The notes beneath the pieces are model-generated. The model worked only from the letters and a program-made list of their open reading frames with translations, was not told where the DNA came from and did not search any database. DNA of 64,000 nucleotides from Impatiens glandulifera (Eukaryota > Streptophyta > Magnoliopsida > Ericales > Balsaminaceae): the NCBI RefSeq assembly GCF_907164915.1, contig NC_061862.1:30273151-30337150 (forward strand), read 5' to 3'. How positions within the stretch are numbered: position 1 is the first letter of the stretch; every line of letters begins with the position of its first letter. This document shows positions 9,599-20,179 of the stretch, piece after piece. Position numbers and translations under genes: made by a program.

Positions 9599-10395
9599 AT
9601 GGCAAGTGAGAATAGTATAGGACATGGGATTGGAAGATTTGATGGGACAAATTATGCCTTCTGGAGAATGCATATTGGAGATTATCTCTATGGAAAGAAG
9701 CTTCATGTTCCTTTGAGTGAGAAACCAGAGAAGATGGATGAAGCTGAATGGAAACTCTTTGATAGACATGTTTTGGGAGTTGTCTGATTGACGCTAGCCA
9801 AGACAGTTGCTCACAATGTAGCAAAGGAGAAGACCACCATGGGTCTGATGAAAGCTCTTTCTGATATGTATGAGAAACCATCTGCTAACAACAAGGTACA
9901 CTTAATGAAAAGACTCTTTTACTTAAGAATGGTTGATGGTACTTTTGTCACTACTCATTTGAATGAATTCAATACAATTGTGAATCAATTTCTATCTGTT
10001 GAGATTGATTTTGGGGATGAAGTTAGTGCCCTAATTTTGTTAGCATCTCTACAAAATATTTGAGAACCTATGAGGGCAGCAATTAGTAATTCAGATGGAA
10101 ATGCTAAACTGAAATTTGTTGAAATTAGAGATCGTATTCTTGCTCAAGAGGTTCGTAAAATTGATTCTGGTGAAACATTCAAAGGTTCTACTCTGAATGT
10201 GGAAAACAGGGGAAGAGGTAATGATAGAAATTTCAACCGAGGTAAGAGCAGATCTATGTCAAGGAGCAGGAGGAGTTAGTCCAAGTCTGGACGGACATTT
10301 GAGTGCTAGAATTGTGGTAAACAAGGTCATTTAAAGAGGAACTGCAAAGCACCGAAGAAAAATGGTGATGATAAAAATGATGCAGCCAACGTTGT
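9599..10395 (+). pseudogene. Copia element 1 gag, degraded
   Basis: The start ATG at 9599 opens MASENSIG...FDGTNYAFWRMHI, the usual gag opening of Tork/Tnt1-like copia elements. A TGA at 9785 and another stop near 10061 break the frame, but homology continues (KTVAHNV, LSDMYEKPSANNKVHLMKRL, HLNEFN). A zinc knuckle C-x2-C-x4-H-x4-C (NCGKQGHLKRNC) lies at 10306-10350; its first Cys codon is followed by a stop. Gag forms the virus-like particle and packages RNA; this copy cannot make full-length protein. Confidence 0.88.
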
Positions 10396-10429
10396 TACAT
10401 AATCTGTCACTGATGCGTTACTTCTGTCT

Positions 10430-12895
10430 GTTGATAGCCCAATAGATTCATGGGTTTTGGACTCAGGAGCATCTTTCCACACCACTGCCCACAAAGAATT
10501 AATGGAGAATTATGTGGTTGGAAACTGTGGGAAAGTTTATCTCGTAGATGGTGAGCCACTAGATATTGTTGGCATGGGGACATCAAATTAAAAATGGCAA
10601 ATGGTTCTGTTTGGAAGATTAATAAGGTGAGACACATACCAGGTTTAATGCGCAATTTGATCTCTGTTACACAACTTGATGAAGAAGGTCACAATTTCAG
10701 TTGTCGAAATGGTGCGTGGAATGTGACTAAAGGAGCAATAGTTGTTGCTCGAGGTCACAAAAATGGAACGTTATACCTGACTTCAACTTGTAGAGAATCA
10801 GTTGCTGCTGTAGTTGATGACTCGAAGAACAGTGAGCTGTGGCATTGCAGGTTGGGCCATATGAGCGAAACAGGGATGAAAATTCTTTTGAAGAATGGAC
10901 AAATTCTAGAACTGAAGTCTGTTGAACATCAGTTATGTGAAACCTACATTCTTGGAAAACAGAAACGGGTGAGTTTCTTAAAGATTGGGAAGGAGCTCAA
11001 GAAAGAAAAACTAGAGTTGGTACACACTGATGTGTGGGGACCTGCACCTGTTTCTTCTATTAGCGGATCATACTACTATGTGACTTTTATAGATGATTTA
11101 ACAAGAAAAGTATGAGCTTACTTTATGAAGCACAAGTCTGAAGTATTTGTTATTTTCAAAAAGTGGAAGGCTTTGGTTGAAAATGAAACAAATTAGAAAG
11201 TTAAGTGCTTGAGATCCGACAACGGAGGTGAATATATCAATTAAGATTTCAAAGAGTATTGTGCTGTGAATGAGATCAGTATGGTGAAGACTGTTCCCCG
11301 AACGCCTCAAGAGAATGGAGTAGCTGAACGAATGAATTGAACATTGAACGAGCGTGCTAGAAGCATGAGATTGCATGCAGGGCTGCCTAAAACCTTCTGG
11401 GCAGAAGCTATCAATACTACTGCCTATTTGATAAACAGGGGACCCTCTGTTCCTCTTGAATTCAGAATTCCTGAAGAAGTCTGGAGAAATAAAAAGGTAA
11501 ACCTTTCTTATTTGAAAGTGTTTGGTTGTTTATCATATGTTCATATTAATGAATGTGATAAGAGCAAGCTTGATCCAAAGTCTAATAAATGTTTCTTCAT
11601 TGGTTATGGTGATATCGAGTTTGGTTATCGTTTCTGGAATGATCAAAATCGGAAGATCATTCGTAGTAGAAATGTTATCTTCAATGAACAGGTTCTCTAC
11701 AAAGATTGTGTTGGGAAGACATCAGATGGTGATTCCAAGTTGGAAGAGACTAGTATAGTCGATTTGAGAGAATTTTCAGCTGAATATATACCGGTTGTCG
11801 AAGAAGAACAATGTGTTGTTGAAGATGAAATCATTGAGAACGTGACCTATAGGTAAATCAACAAACACCGGTTATACAGTTGAGAAGATCATCAAGGAAT
11901 TGAAAACCAGTTGAGAGGTGGTCTCCATCTCTGAACTATATCTTGTTGACAGATAGAGGTGAAACTGAATGTTATGAGGAAGCAATACAATCTGATGAAT
12001 CGATTAAGTGGGAGTCTGCAATGAAGGATTTGGGTGCTGCAAAACAAATCCTTGGGATGAGAATTTTTAGGGATGAAGAAGTTCTCAAGCTTTCACAAAA
12101 AGAATATGTGAAGAAAGTTCTTAGTAGGTTCAACTTGTATGATGCAAAACCAGTTACTACCCCCTTAGCTAGTCACTTCAGACTATCTAATGATCAGTCG
12201 CTTTCAACAGAAGAGGAGAAAAATTACATGGCAACTGTTCCGTATGCCTCTGCCATTGGTTGTATTATGTATGCGATTGTTTGCACAAGACCAAATATAG
12301 CACATGCAGTGGGAGTTGTTAGCAGATTCATGAGCAATCCGGGTAGACAACATTGAGAAGTAGTAAAGTGGTTACTACAATACTTAAGAGGAAGTACGGG
12401 TCTCGCTTTGTGTTTTCGAAAGTCTAATATGGGTTTGGAAGGATATGTTGATGCTGACAATGGTGGTGATGTTGATAGTAGGAAGAGCACAACAAGGTAT
12501 ATTTATACTATGGGAGGTACTGCAATCAGTTGAGTTTCAAAATTGTAGAAGATTGTTGCTCTTTCTAGTTGTGAGGCAGAATATGTTGTTGTGACAGAAG
12601 CTTCTAAGGAAATGATGTGGTTACAACCCTTTTTGCGAGAATTGGGTCAAGACGACGAGTGAAGTGTGTTGCGATGCGACAGTCAGAGTGCCATTCATTT
12701 GGCAAATAATCCTGTTTATCATGGAAGGACGAAGCATATACAGGTTCGTTATCATTTCATCCGGTCAACTTTAGAAGATGGAGTATTAGCTCTTGAGAAG
12801 ATTCCCAGGAGTGAGAATTCAGCTGATATGTTGACAAAAGCTGTGACAAATGAGAAACTGAAGTTGTGTGCAACTTCAGTTGGTCTTCTTCGTTA
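10430..12895 (+). pseudogene. Copia element 1 pol (PR-IN-[RT deleted]-RH), degraded
   Basis: Domains in order: protease (WVLDSGASFHTT near 10450); GAG-pre-integrase (ELWHCRLGHMSE near 10840); integrase core with the first Asp in FIDDLTRK (11088), the second in RSDNGGEY (11215) and the Glu in TPQENGVAERMN (11310); then FGCLSYVHIN and a C-terminal integrase part. At about 12026 the frame passes from KWESAMK straight to DLGAAKQILGMRI. The reverse transcriptase palm, with YVDD, is therefore missing: around 180-200 codons by comparison with the family. RNase H follows (DADNGGDVDSRKSTT, CDSQSAIHLANNP, RTKHIQVRYHFIR). Many stops are scattered through the region. It is a non-autonomous relic. Confidence 0.9.
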
Positions 12896-12945
12896 AGACA
12901 CCGAGTGGAAAGCCACTACCGATCGAGAGATGATGAAGTTAGTCT

Positions 12946-12958
12946 CCAAGTGGGAGAT
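12946..12958 (+). other. Polypurine tract of copia element 1
   Basis: AAGTGGGAGA immediately before the 3' LTR (TGTTGAG at 12959) is the expected plus-strand primer for reverse transcription. Confidence 0.75.
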
Positions 12959-13327
12959 TGTTGAGTTATGGAGCCTACACTTATAATAAACTGTACATTA
13001 TTAATTAGAGTTTATTGGATTTTATTTTTTTAGTTTTGGGCTTGGGCATGACCAAAGTTATTTAGGTTTATTACCTGAATGTTTACCCTATAAATATATG
13101 ATTATTAAGGGTTTACATGGTGAAGACAAAATTCTAGAGAGATAAAGTGTGAGGCAAAATCTCTATATTCATTCTTCTTCTTCATAGTGAAATCTGGTGG
13201 TGGCTGAAGTGGATGTAGCTCAATTTGAGTGAACCACTATAAATCTGTGTGTTCTTGTGTTCTTCTTTCTTGTGTTTTTACAGATTGTTTTCAAGTAAGT
13301 CGGATTTGGGAGATACAAATCCTAACA
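12959..13327 (+). repeat. 3' LTR of copia element 1
   Basis: The 369-bp partner of 7975-8343, TGTTGAG to CCTAACA, followed by the target duplicate GGAT at 13328. The sequence resumes the GTGGGGC-rich interior of the host TIR element (13332 on), which proves the nesting order. Confidence 0.9.
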
Positions 13328-13375
13328 GGATCGTGGGGCGTGGATCGTGGGACACAATTACGGGGTAGTAAGTAA

Positions 13376-13462
13376 CATACCCATTTTGATACAACATTTC
13401 AAACTAACCCATTTTGACACAACATTTCAAACGTACCCCCATTTTGACACAACATTTCAAAC
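13376..13462. repeat. Three tandem ~30-bp copies
   Basis: CCCATTTTGAxACAACATTT is repeated three times, each followed by CAAAC. It lies in the right subterminal region of the TIR element. Confidence 0.85.
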
Positions 13463-13884
13463 GGGAATGAAATCAGAATGGAAGAAATGAACATACCCAT
13501 TTTGATGCTGGTCAGTTGGGTCTACACGGCGATGCAGCTGGGTCTCCGGCGTTGCAGGTTGGTCTCGTTGTCGCCGGCGTTGGAGATGAGAGGCGGTGGC
13601 AGTTGGTCGTCGGTGGCTAGCAGTTGGGGGAAGGATAGTTGTGGGGTCGTGGGGGAAAGGAAAAGGGGAAGAGAAGAAGGGGGATTGGGTTTGGGAAATT
13701 TGAGGGGGACCATTTCGTGAAGAGGAAAAAAAAATAAAATAAAAATAAGGGTAAAAGTGTCCAAATTTTTAAAAAAAAGTTAAAAATAAAAACGGAAAGT
13801 TTTGAGGTTAGTTTTGGGAATGTTGAGGGTCATTTGATCAAATTTCCCCCGATAAGGGATGTCCAGATCCAATATATCCGCAAG

Positions 13885-15626
13885 TAGGGATGGCAATGGG
13901 GCAGTTCGGTTCGGTGAATGACAATACCATCCCCGCCCCGAATTTACCCACCCCGCCCCGATCCCCGCCCCGATTTCCAACTTGGTTTTTAAATATAAAC
14001 CATCCCCGCCCCGATCGGGTACGGGGTTTCCCCGCGGTGCACCGAAACCGAATAACAATTTAAATTTAAAATATAAATAATAAAATAAAATAAAATAATT
14101 CATATATTTAGAGTTATAAATTATCAAAATATTAAATACCAAACAAAAATAACATTCAATAATAATAATTTTAAAGTATTAAATACCAAAACAAATAAAC
14201 TTCTAATAATAATAATGTTTCAAAATATAACAAAAACTCTAATTGGACTAAATCTCCATTCTTCATCTTCATTCTTCAATGGTTAGGATCACATTCTGTA
14301 TTAATAAAAAAAATATATTAATAAATAAAATGAAGTATTATTATATATATTACATATTTAATAAAAAAAAAATCTAACCTTCTTCTTCTCATTTTCATCA
14401 TCTCTTACTACATTCAAAAACGACCTAGTAGGCTAGTACCATGTTCAATATTTGTTGTCATTGAATACCTATTATCAATATTTAATAATTATCATTAATA
14501 AAACTAACATTAAATGAAGTATCATATACTTCTCAAACTATACTAAATAAAATCATTTCACCTTATTTAAAAAACATTAAATTGAAGAACAATAAAAATT
14601 TAAATAAACTCACATTTCTCAAACTATACTAAATAAAAACATTTCAGCTTATTTAAAAAACAATAAATTACTAAAAGAAAATAACATGTAATACCATTTT
14701 TTATTTGAAGAACAATAAAAGTGTAAATAAACTAATGAAGTATCATACTTCTCAAACTATACTAAATAAAATAATTTTACCTTCTTTTAAAAATATTAGA
14801 TTATTAACATACTCTTTTCTCAAACTATTAAATAAACTAATGAAGTATCATATTATACATGAATATAATAGCAAAAGAAAATTATCAGACACAAATATTA
14901 TACAAATTAAATAATAGCGATCTATACTAATTGTTTATAATGAAAATAAAATAACTAAACTCACTTGAAATCGAAAATATCGTCGTCAAGTCGAGAGAAG
15001 ATGTAACAAAGATTGTGAAAGACAAAGACGAATATAGAAAACACCCTACAAAAAAGACGTGATGCCATTTTGTTTATATTGATTAGTAAAAAAACAGTAA
15101 ATTAATATTAGCAAAGAGTTCAACTAACCTTCAAACTGAAAACACCTTCAAGATTCAAGAGAGAATCATGGATCATGTATGTAGAATAAAGAAAATGTAA
15201 CTAAAATTAAAATAAATTCTAGAGAGAGAAATAGTAATGACGATTGAGGAAGAAGAGAGGAAGATGAAGAGATTAAAAGTAAAAGATAATTAGAGTTGTG
15301 TATTAAAGATAGCGTGTAGAGGGATGTGTAGAGGGATGGAAGATAAAAAGGTTTTCATTGAAAAAGAGAAAAGTAATGATGACATTAATTAATGATTTCA
15401 TTAATTAATATATTTTTATTAAATAAATATAATTATATTTTATCGGTTCGGTTCGGTTCGGGGATCGGTTCGGTGCATGTAAATACCATCCCCGCCCCGA
15501 ACCCCGGTCAACATATTTCGGGTTTTCCCCGATCCGCCCCGATCCCCAGTCAAAGCGGGGAAAAACCATACCAATCGGTTTGGTTCGGCTCGGTTTCAGC
15601 GGGGCAGTTTCAAATTGCCACCCCTA
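13885..15626. mobile_element. Non-autonomous hAT-type element, 1742 bp
   Basis: The left end TAGGGATGGCAATGGGGCAG and the right end (reverse complement TAGGGGTGGCAATTTGAAAC) form short imperfect TIRs of the hAT type. The flanks repeat TCCGCAAG exactly at 13877-13884 and 15627-15634, the 8-bp target duplication diagnostic of hAT. Both subterminal regions (13905-14050 and 15440-15610) are rich in CCCCGCCCCGAT and CGGTTCGG words and are largely complementary to each other. The interior is AT-rich, with no transposase and no clear gene. It must be mobilised by an enzyme from elsewhere. Confidence 0.9.
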
Positions 15627-15984
15627 TCCGCAAGCATGAATCCAAACCGAAACATGAAATCCAAATAATAAAAAAACTAGTCATATTTCAATGCTATTTA
15701 CATTTTATGACATTGGGCATGAAATCCAAAAAATAAAAAAAATCGAAACATGTTAAAGGCTAGGATTCAAGCCCAACCCAATTTAACTTGTTCTTTTATA
15801 AGCAAACTCGGATCTTGTATTTATTCGTCCCATTCACGTAGAAGATCTTTCCTGAAGTCCCAAGCATGTCCTCAATCTTTCCAGGCGCTCTCAAATAAGC
15901 CCCTCGAATCATTTTTCGGTCGTTTTTACCTCGAACTTTTAAATTTGAATTAATTTAAAATCCTTTAAGTGTGCTTTGGTTAAT

Positions 15985-16049
<65 letters not shown>

Positions 16050-16140
16050 TATATATATAAACATAAAATTATTAAGGAGAGAATATATAAATTAGTAAGG
16101 AAATAATATATATAAATTATTATATATATATATATATATA
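15985..16140. repeat. (AT)n tracts
   Basis: A TA run of about 70 bp followed by AAATATATATATATA and another run near 16118-16142. No genes were seen from 15640 to 16250. Confidence 0.9.
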
Positions 16141-16569
16141 TAATATAATTGTTTTTTATTCTATTTTATGTAAAATTATAATAACAATATACGTTGAATG
16201 TGTCATCCATCAGTGAATAATAAAAATAACAAAAACTGTCAAGTCAAGGCAAAATTCCAGAATAAGCATATTGAAAAGTAAGATATACATGGAGTTCCCC
16301 CACCACCAGGATAAAAGGCCACCATTACAACGGAAATCAAATTACCATTCTGCATCTTCTTGACTTGCAGGCTGAAAGCAGTACTAGCCCCGCACTACTA
16401 CGCCTGTGAATTTATTAAATAACACAACACGACACGAAAGAGAGTCAGAAGGTTTGTAAGGTCGTCAAGACTAATAAACCTGTCGTGTCGTTTAGCGAAA
16501 AAATACCGTAATCCATTTGTTGAGGGGTAACTTAGTCATATGCATATACAAAACCTAAAACCCCCTCTT

Positions 16570-16655
16570 TACTACTTTATATAAGTAAGATTACAGAGAG
16601 TGCTAGGTCTACTCTCTCTCCCGCCAAGAAGACAGATTAGCCCTTCGAAGATGAA
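16570..16655 (+). promoter_or_regulatory. Possible promoter with TATA box, no gene recognised
   Basis: TTTATATAAG at about 16574-16583 is followed by a pyrimidine-rich CTACTCTCTCTCCCGCCAAG leader and an ATG at 16650 that opens only a short frame. This resembles the 5' end of a plant gene, but no coding sequence follows. The rest of 16250-17340 is unassigned; short minus-strand stretches near 16290-16380 are more complex than their surroundings but match nothing I know. Confidence 0.25.
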
Positions 16656-17348
16656 AGCCAATCATACATATTTATATATATGTATATACAAAGACTTACA
16701 ATTTTTGTTTGTCTGAAATGTCTTAACACGTCTTAATCAATGTGAATCACATTGCATATAATTAATTAATAATACAGGTTAGGCGTGTTAAACAATGTGT
16801 TACACTTTAAATACCGCGTCCGTGTTTGGGGTTAGCTAATACTTAATCTTGTTATGTTAGTGTTCAGGCTAAATGTATCAGCGAATAGGTAGACACAACA
16901 CAAGACGATGCTTAAAACATTTGACAGGTCTAGGCACTACAATGCATCAGTGAAAACTCAAAGAAGACAAGTAGTGTCATTGGTGCGAGCCTACACTTCT
17001 GATTTGCATAGCATCATATGCTCCTGATATCAGGGATTACATATATTATATATACAAAATTAAACCAACATGGCTGCAATAAGTGGAGCATTTAACACCT
17101 GCCATAAAGACATCATATAAAATGGCTACGGTTCCCAAAAAATCATATTAAATAGCTACTAAATATTGATATAGAGAACAATGAAAATCCCACATCAGCA
17201 TATCAAAGAGTTTTACTAACACAAAGATAAATTGTGTGTGCTAGTTTTGTATGATGGATTAAATAAAAAATTTAGTAAAAAATAATTATTATAAAAAATA
17301 ATGGTTTAAAAATAATTTAAAATAGAAAGAATTATGTTGATAATACTA

Positions 17349-17560
17349 AAGCAATGGGTTGGATCAACACGAACCGACACGATTCAACACGATATTGGTA
17401 CAAAATGATACTATACAATATTATCTCACTCGGGTCTTGTACGTGTTGACACGACATAAGCCCGAGACGACACGATCATAACACGGTTATGAGTTTATAC
17501 GATCCTAATACAATCACGAGTCAACATGGACACATCATGCGTATATCATTGGGCACCTAA
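17349..17560 (+). repeat. Foldback-family repeat, left arm
   Basis: GGGTTGGATCAACACGAACC, CACGATCATAACACGGTTATG and ACGAGTCAACATGG are in the same order as in the arm at 1334-1530, again directly next to ALIS exon 3. Confidence 0.7.
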
Positions 17561-17597
17561 TATTAATATACACAACATAAAAAATGCAATTTATTAA

Positions 17598-18070
17598 TTA
17601 GTTATAATTTATTTGTTTTGCTCTAAATTCTAAATTTACCTTCAAATTATCATATATATATATGAGCTTATCATCAATGTTCGGCTGCAATTTTTTTTTA
17701 TTTTCACTGGATTGAATGTATTCAACCTTGTTGTCACCGAACTCTATAGGTATACACTCATAGTCGTAACGATAATTAATTTCAACCACCTACAACAAAA
17801 CAAAACCAATTAATTAAAATGGATAAAATAATTGAGGAAGAACACAAAAAATTGGAAACATACGTTACGAAAATCAATGAGTGCAGCAATCCCAAAAGAA
17901 AAGTAGACGACGCTGAGTAGTATAAATGTTGATATTACCTGCACAACTCAAAGTTGAAGAACTAGAAAAAAAATGCCAAAAACATTTCATATAAAATTTA
18001 CAGAAAAAATTAACTCACAGATTTTGGGGTCAGAATGGGCAAGCAGGCAGGAAGTTCCTGCTTAAAAAAC
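17598..18070 (-). pseudogene. ALIS-like pseudogene, copy C, N-terminal exons
   Basis: On the minus strand exon 1 (about 18070-18025) encodes FKQELPACLPILTPKS before a GTGAGT donor; this is very close to the conserved QQELPACKPILTPG of plant ALIS proteins. Exon 2 (about 17940-17880) encodes the first membrane helix (VISTFILL). Exon 3 (17790-17670) encodes VVEINYRYDYECIP and DNKVEYIQSSENK, matching the start of the lumenal domain. The remaining exons are absent and the frame runs into AT-rich sequence. This is the best preserved N-terminus in the window; it is a pseudogene by truncation. Confidence 0.85.
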
Positions 18071-18250
18071 CTAGAATATGAAAACCAAAATTAAAATGAA
18101 AAAAAGATTAAAGTTAAGCTCCAAATATAAAGCTAAAATAGCTAGACATTTCAAAGTAAAGTAAACTATGATAGTAATTTGGATTCACTATATTTGAAGT
18201 ACCTAACAATATAAATACTGTAGTATTCTCCTTACTAGTAAACAACTAAG

Positions 18251-18496
18251 ATGACAACAAATTCTAGGATAATGGTATCAATGATCATCTTCTCTTATTA
18301 TTTTGTTATGGTTCTTCACTCAAAGACACCCTCAAAACAAATCCCAACTTTTTCGGGACTACCAAATCCCATTCCACTTAATTCATTGCCAAACCCAATT
18401 GGTTCAGGATTGCAAGAGTCCGAGCCTAACTCCCTTCCAGATACTCACTCGGGTCTTGTGTTGACAAGACACAAGCACGGGACGACACGATCATAA
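18251..18496 (+). CDS. Possible small secreted peptide, unrecognised
   Basis: The ATG at 18251 opens an 81-codon frame. It starts with a short polar segment, then a hydrophobic run (MIIFSYYFVMVL, residues 11-22) like a signal peptide, and then a Pro/Asn/Ser-rich stretch with a repeated LPNPI motif (FSGLPNPIPLNSLPNPIGSG). The last ~17 codons run into a foldback repeat. The copy at 19988-20170 keeps the ATG and the hydrophobic stretch but is frameshifted after it; the copy near 2095 has lost its start. I do not recognise the family. It may equally be a chance frame in an intron of the old ALIS locus. Confidence 0.3.
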   Translation: MTTNSRIMVSMIIFSYYFVMVLHSKTPSKQIPTFSGLPNPIPLNSLPNPIGSGLQESEPNSLPDTHSGLVLTRHKHGTTRS

Positions 18497-18600
18497 CACG
18501 ATTATAAGTTTATACGATCCTAACACGGTCACGAGTCGACACAGACACAACACGGAGTATAGACACGACACGAGTATACACAAGAAACATTGGATAATTT
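18440..18600 (+). repeat. Foldback-family partial arm
   Basis: GGGTCTTGTGTTGACAAGAC, CATAACACGATTATAAG and ACGAGTCGACACAGACAC match the middle and inner parts of the left arm; the outer ~90 bp are missing. Confidence 0.65.
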
Positions 18601-18699
18601 GTTATTAATACCTTTAAGCAATATGAATAAGTATATATATAAATATATTTGGTTGTTATTAGTTTTATTCGTGCTAAATACTTAACTCAATTAGATCAG

Positions 18700-19205
18700 G
18701 AATGCCAAACAAAATAACATTAATAATGAATAAGCTAACCATCATTTCAACTTTTCCTATACATTGTGTTTTGAATTTGTTTATACTTAGGTATGGATGG
18801 ATCCAGCCTAGCACCGCCAACTTCGCCTCCACTCTGAAATTGTTTGTATATATATAAAATTTAAAATTTTTGACTTGTTAAATAGTTTTGTATGATGGGT
18901 TAAATAATCATTTTTAATAATAAAAAAATTATTATAATATTTATTATAAAAAATAATGTTGTAAAAATAATTTAACATAGAAAGAATTATGTTGATAATA
19001 CTAAAGCAATATGTTGGATCAACACGAACCTACACTATATTGATACGGTACGACACTATACAATATTATTTCACTATGCTCTTGTACGTGTTGACATGAC
19101 ACAAGCATAAGACGACACAATCATAACTCATAACACGATTATGAGTTTATACGTTCCTAACACGGTTACGAGTCGAGACAGACACAATACGAATATATCC
19201 TTAGG
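18700..19205. repeat. Duplicated unit: ALIS GGARL exon plus foldback arm
   Basis: On the minus strand the GGARLDPSI exon (about 18835-18795) with its intron flank, followed to the right by a foldback left arm (19006-19200). It is the same arrangement as 1018-1530. The exon is a fragment without neighbours in the correct order. Confidence 0.65.
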
Positions 19206-19299
19206 CACCTCATATTAATATACACAACATAAAAAATGCAATAATTAATTAGTTATAATTTATTTGCTTTGCTCTAAATTCTTAATTAACCTTCAAATT

Positions 19300-19301
<2 letters not shown>

Positions 19302-19347
<46 letters not shown>
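19302..19347. repeat. (AT)n microsatellite
   Basis: About 46 bp of perfect TA repeat, directly after ALIS exon 3 of copy D; copy C has only a short run at the same place, so the tract has expanded since the duplication. Confidence 0.9.
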
Positions 19348-19349
<2 letters not shown>

Positions 19350-19351
<2 letters not shown>

Positions 19352-19742
19352 CTTACCATCAATGTTCGGCTGTAATTTTTTATTTTCACTGGATTGAATG
19401 TACTCAACCTTGTTGTTACCGAACTTTGTAGGTATACACTCATTCGTCATAACATTAATTAATTTCAACCACCTACAACAAAATAAAACCAATTAATTAA
19501 AATGGATAAAATAATTGAGGAAGAACACAAACAAGAAGAAGCTGAAACATAAGTTACGAGAAGCAATGAATGCATCAATCCCAAAGAAAAGTAGTAGATG
19601 ATGAGTAGTATAAATGTTGATATTACCTGCACAACTCAAAATTGAAGAACTAGAAAAGAAAATAAAAAAAAACATTTCAAAAAATTAACTTAAGAATTTT
19701 AGGGTCAGAATGGGCCAGCAGGCATGAAGTTCCTGTTTAAAA
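19350..19742 (-). pseudogene. ALIS-like pseudogene, copy D, N-terminal exons
   Basis: Minus-strand exons 1 (about 19742-19695, PILTLK-type end; the donor is eroded), 2 (19625-19560, VISTFILLIIYYFSLGL) and 3 (19480-19360, VVEIN, YDECIPTKF, NNKVEYIQSSENK) are present in the same spacing as in copy C, 1.67 kb away. Exon 3 carries a stop after VVEIN. Copies C and D are tandem duplicates. Confidence 0.8.
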
Positions 19743-20179
19743 AACCTAGAATCTGAAAACCAAAATTAAAATAAAAAAAGATTAAAGTTAGCTCCAAATA
19801 TAAATGTAAAATAGCTAGATATTTCAAAGTAAAGTAAACTATAATAGTAATTTGGATTCACTATATTTGAAGTATTTATTAAATAAATAATAATAAAAGA
19901 TGTCATTTTCTTTATCAACCTTATACTATACTTATTACCCAACTATATTAACATTGTAATATTCTCCTTACTAGTAAACAACTAAGATGACACCAAATTC
20001 TAAGATAATGGTATTAAGGGTCACCTTCTCTTATTATTTTGTTATGGTGCTTCACTCAAGACACCCTCAAAACAAATCCAAACTTTTTCGGGACTATCAA
20101 ATCCCATTCAACTTAAATCATTTCCAAACCCAATCGGTTTAGGATTGCAAGAGTCTGAGCCTAACAACCTTCTAGATAC

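Larger units (their letters stand above)
7048..13850. mobile_element. Large TIR element (Mutator-like candidate), non-autonomous, nested
   Basis: The left end reads GGGGAAATTTGATCAAATGA and the right end, reversed and complemented, reads the same for the first 20 bases. Similarity continues for about 115 bp through GGTAATTTCCAAAA / GACAGTTTTACC-type blocks (7048-7165 against 13735-13850). Inside the ends are unusually GC-rich subterminal regions (7200-7450 and 13480-13720) and a 13-bp minisatellite. The rest of the interior is a copia retrotransposon inserted later. No transposase was found. Long TIRs and GC-rich, gene-like interior sequence are typical of Mutator-like elements, but I could not find a clear 9-11-bp target duplication (GGCCTATGA on the left, CGATAAGGG on the right). 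Confidence 0.6.

Noticed and set aside
13478..13764. Overlapping 80-codon frames on both strands
   Set aside because: They come from the GC-rich subterminal region of the TIR element; no domain, and the minus frame runs into the TIR.
7039..13858. A 9-bp target duplication for the large TIR element
   Set aside because: GGCCTATGA and CGATAAGGG do not match; only a loose resemblance (CTATGAGG/CGATAAGG) that I do not trust.
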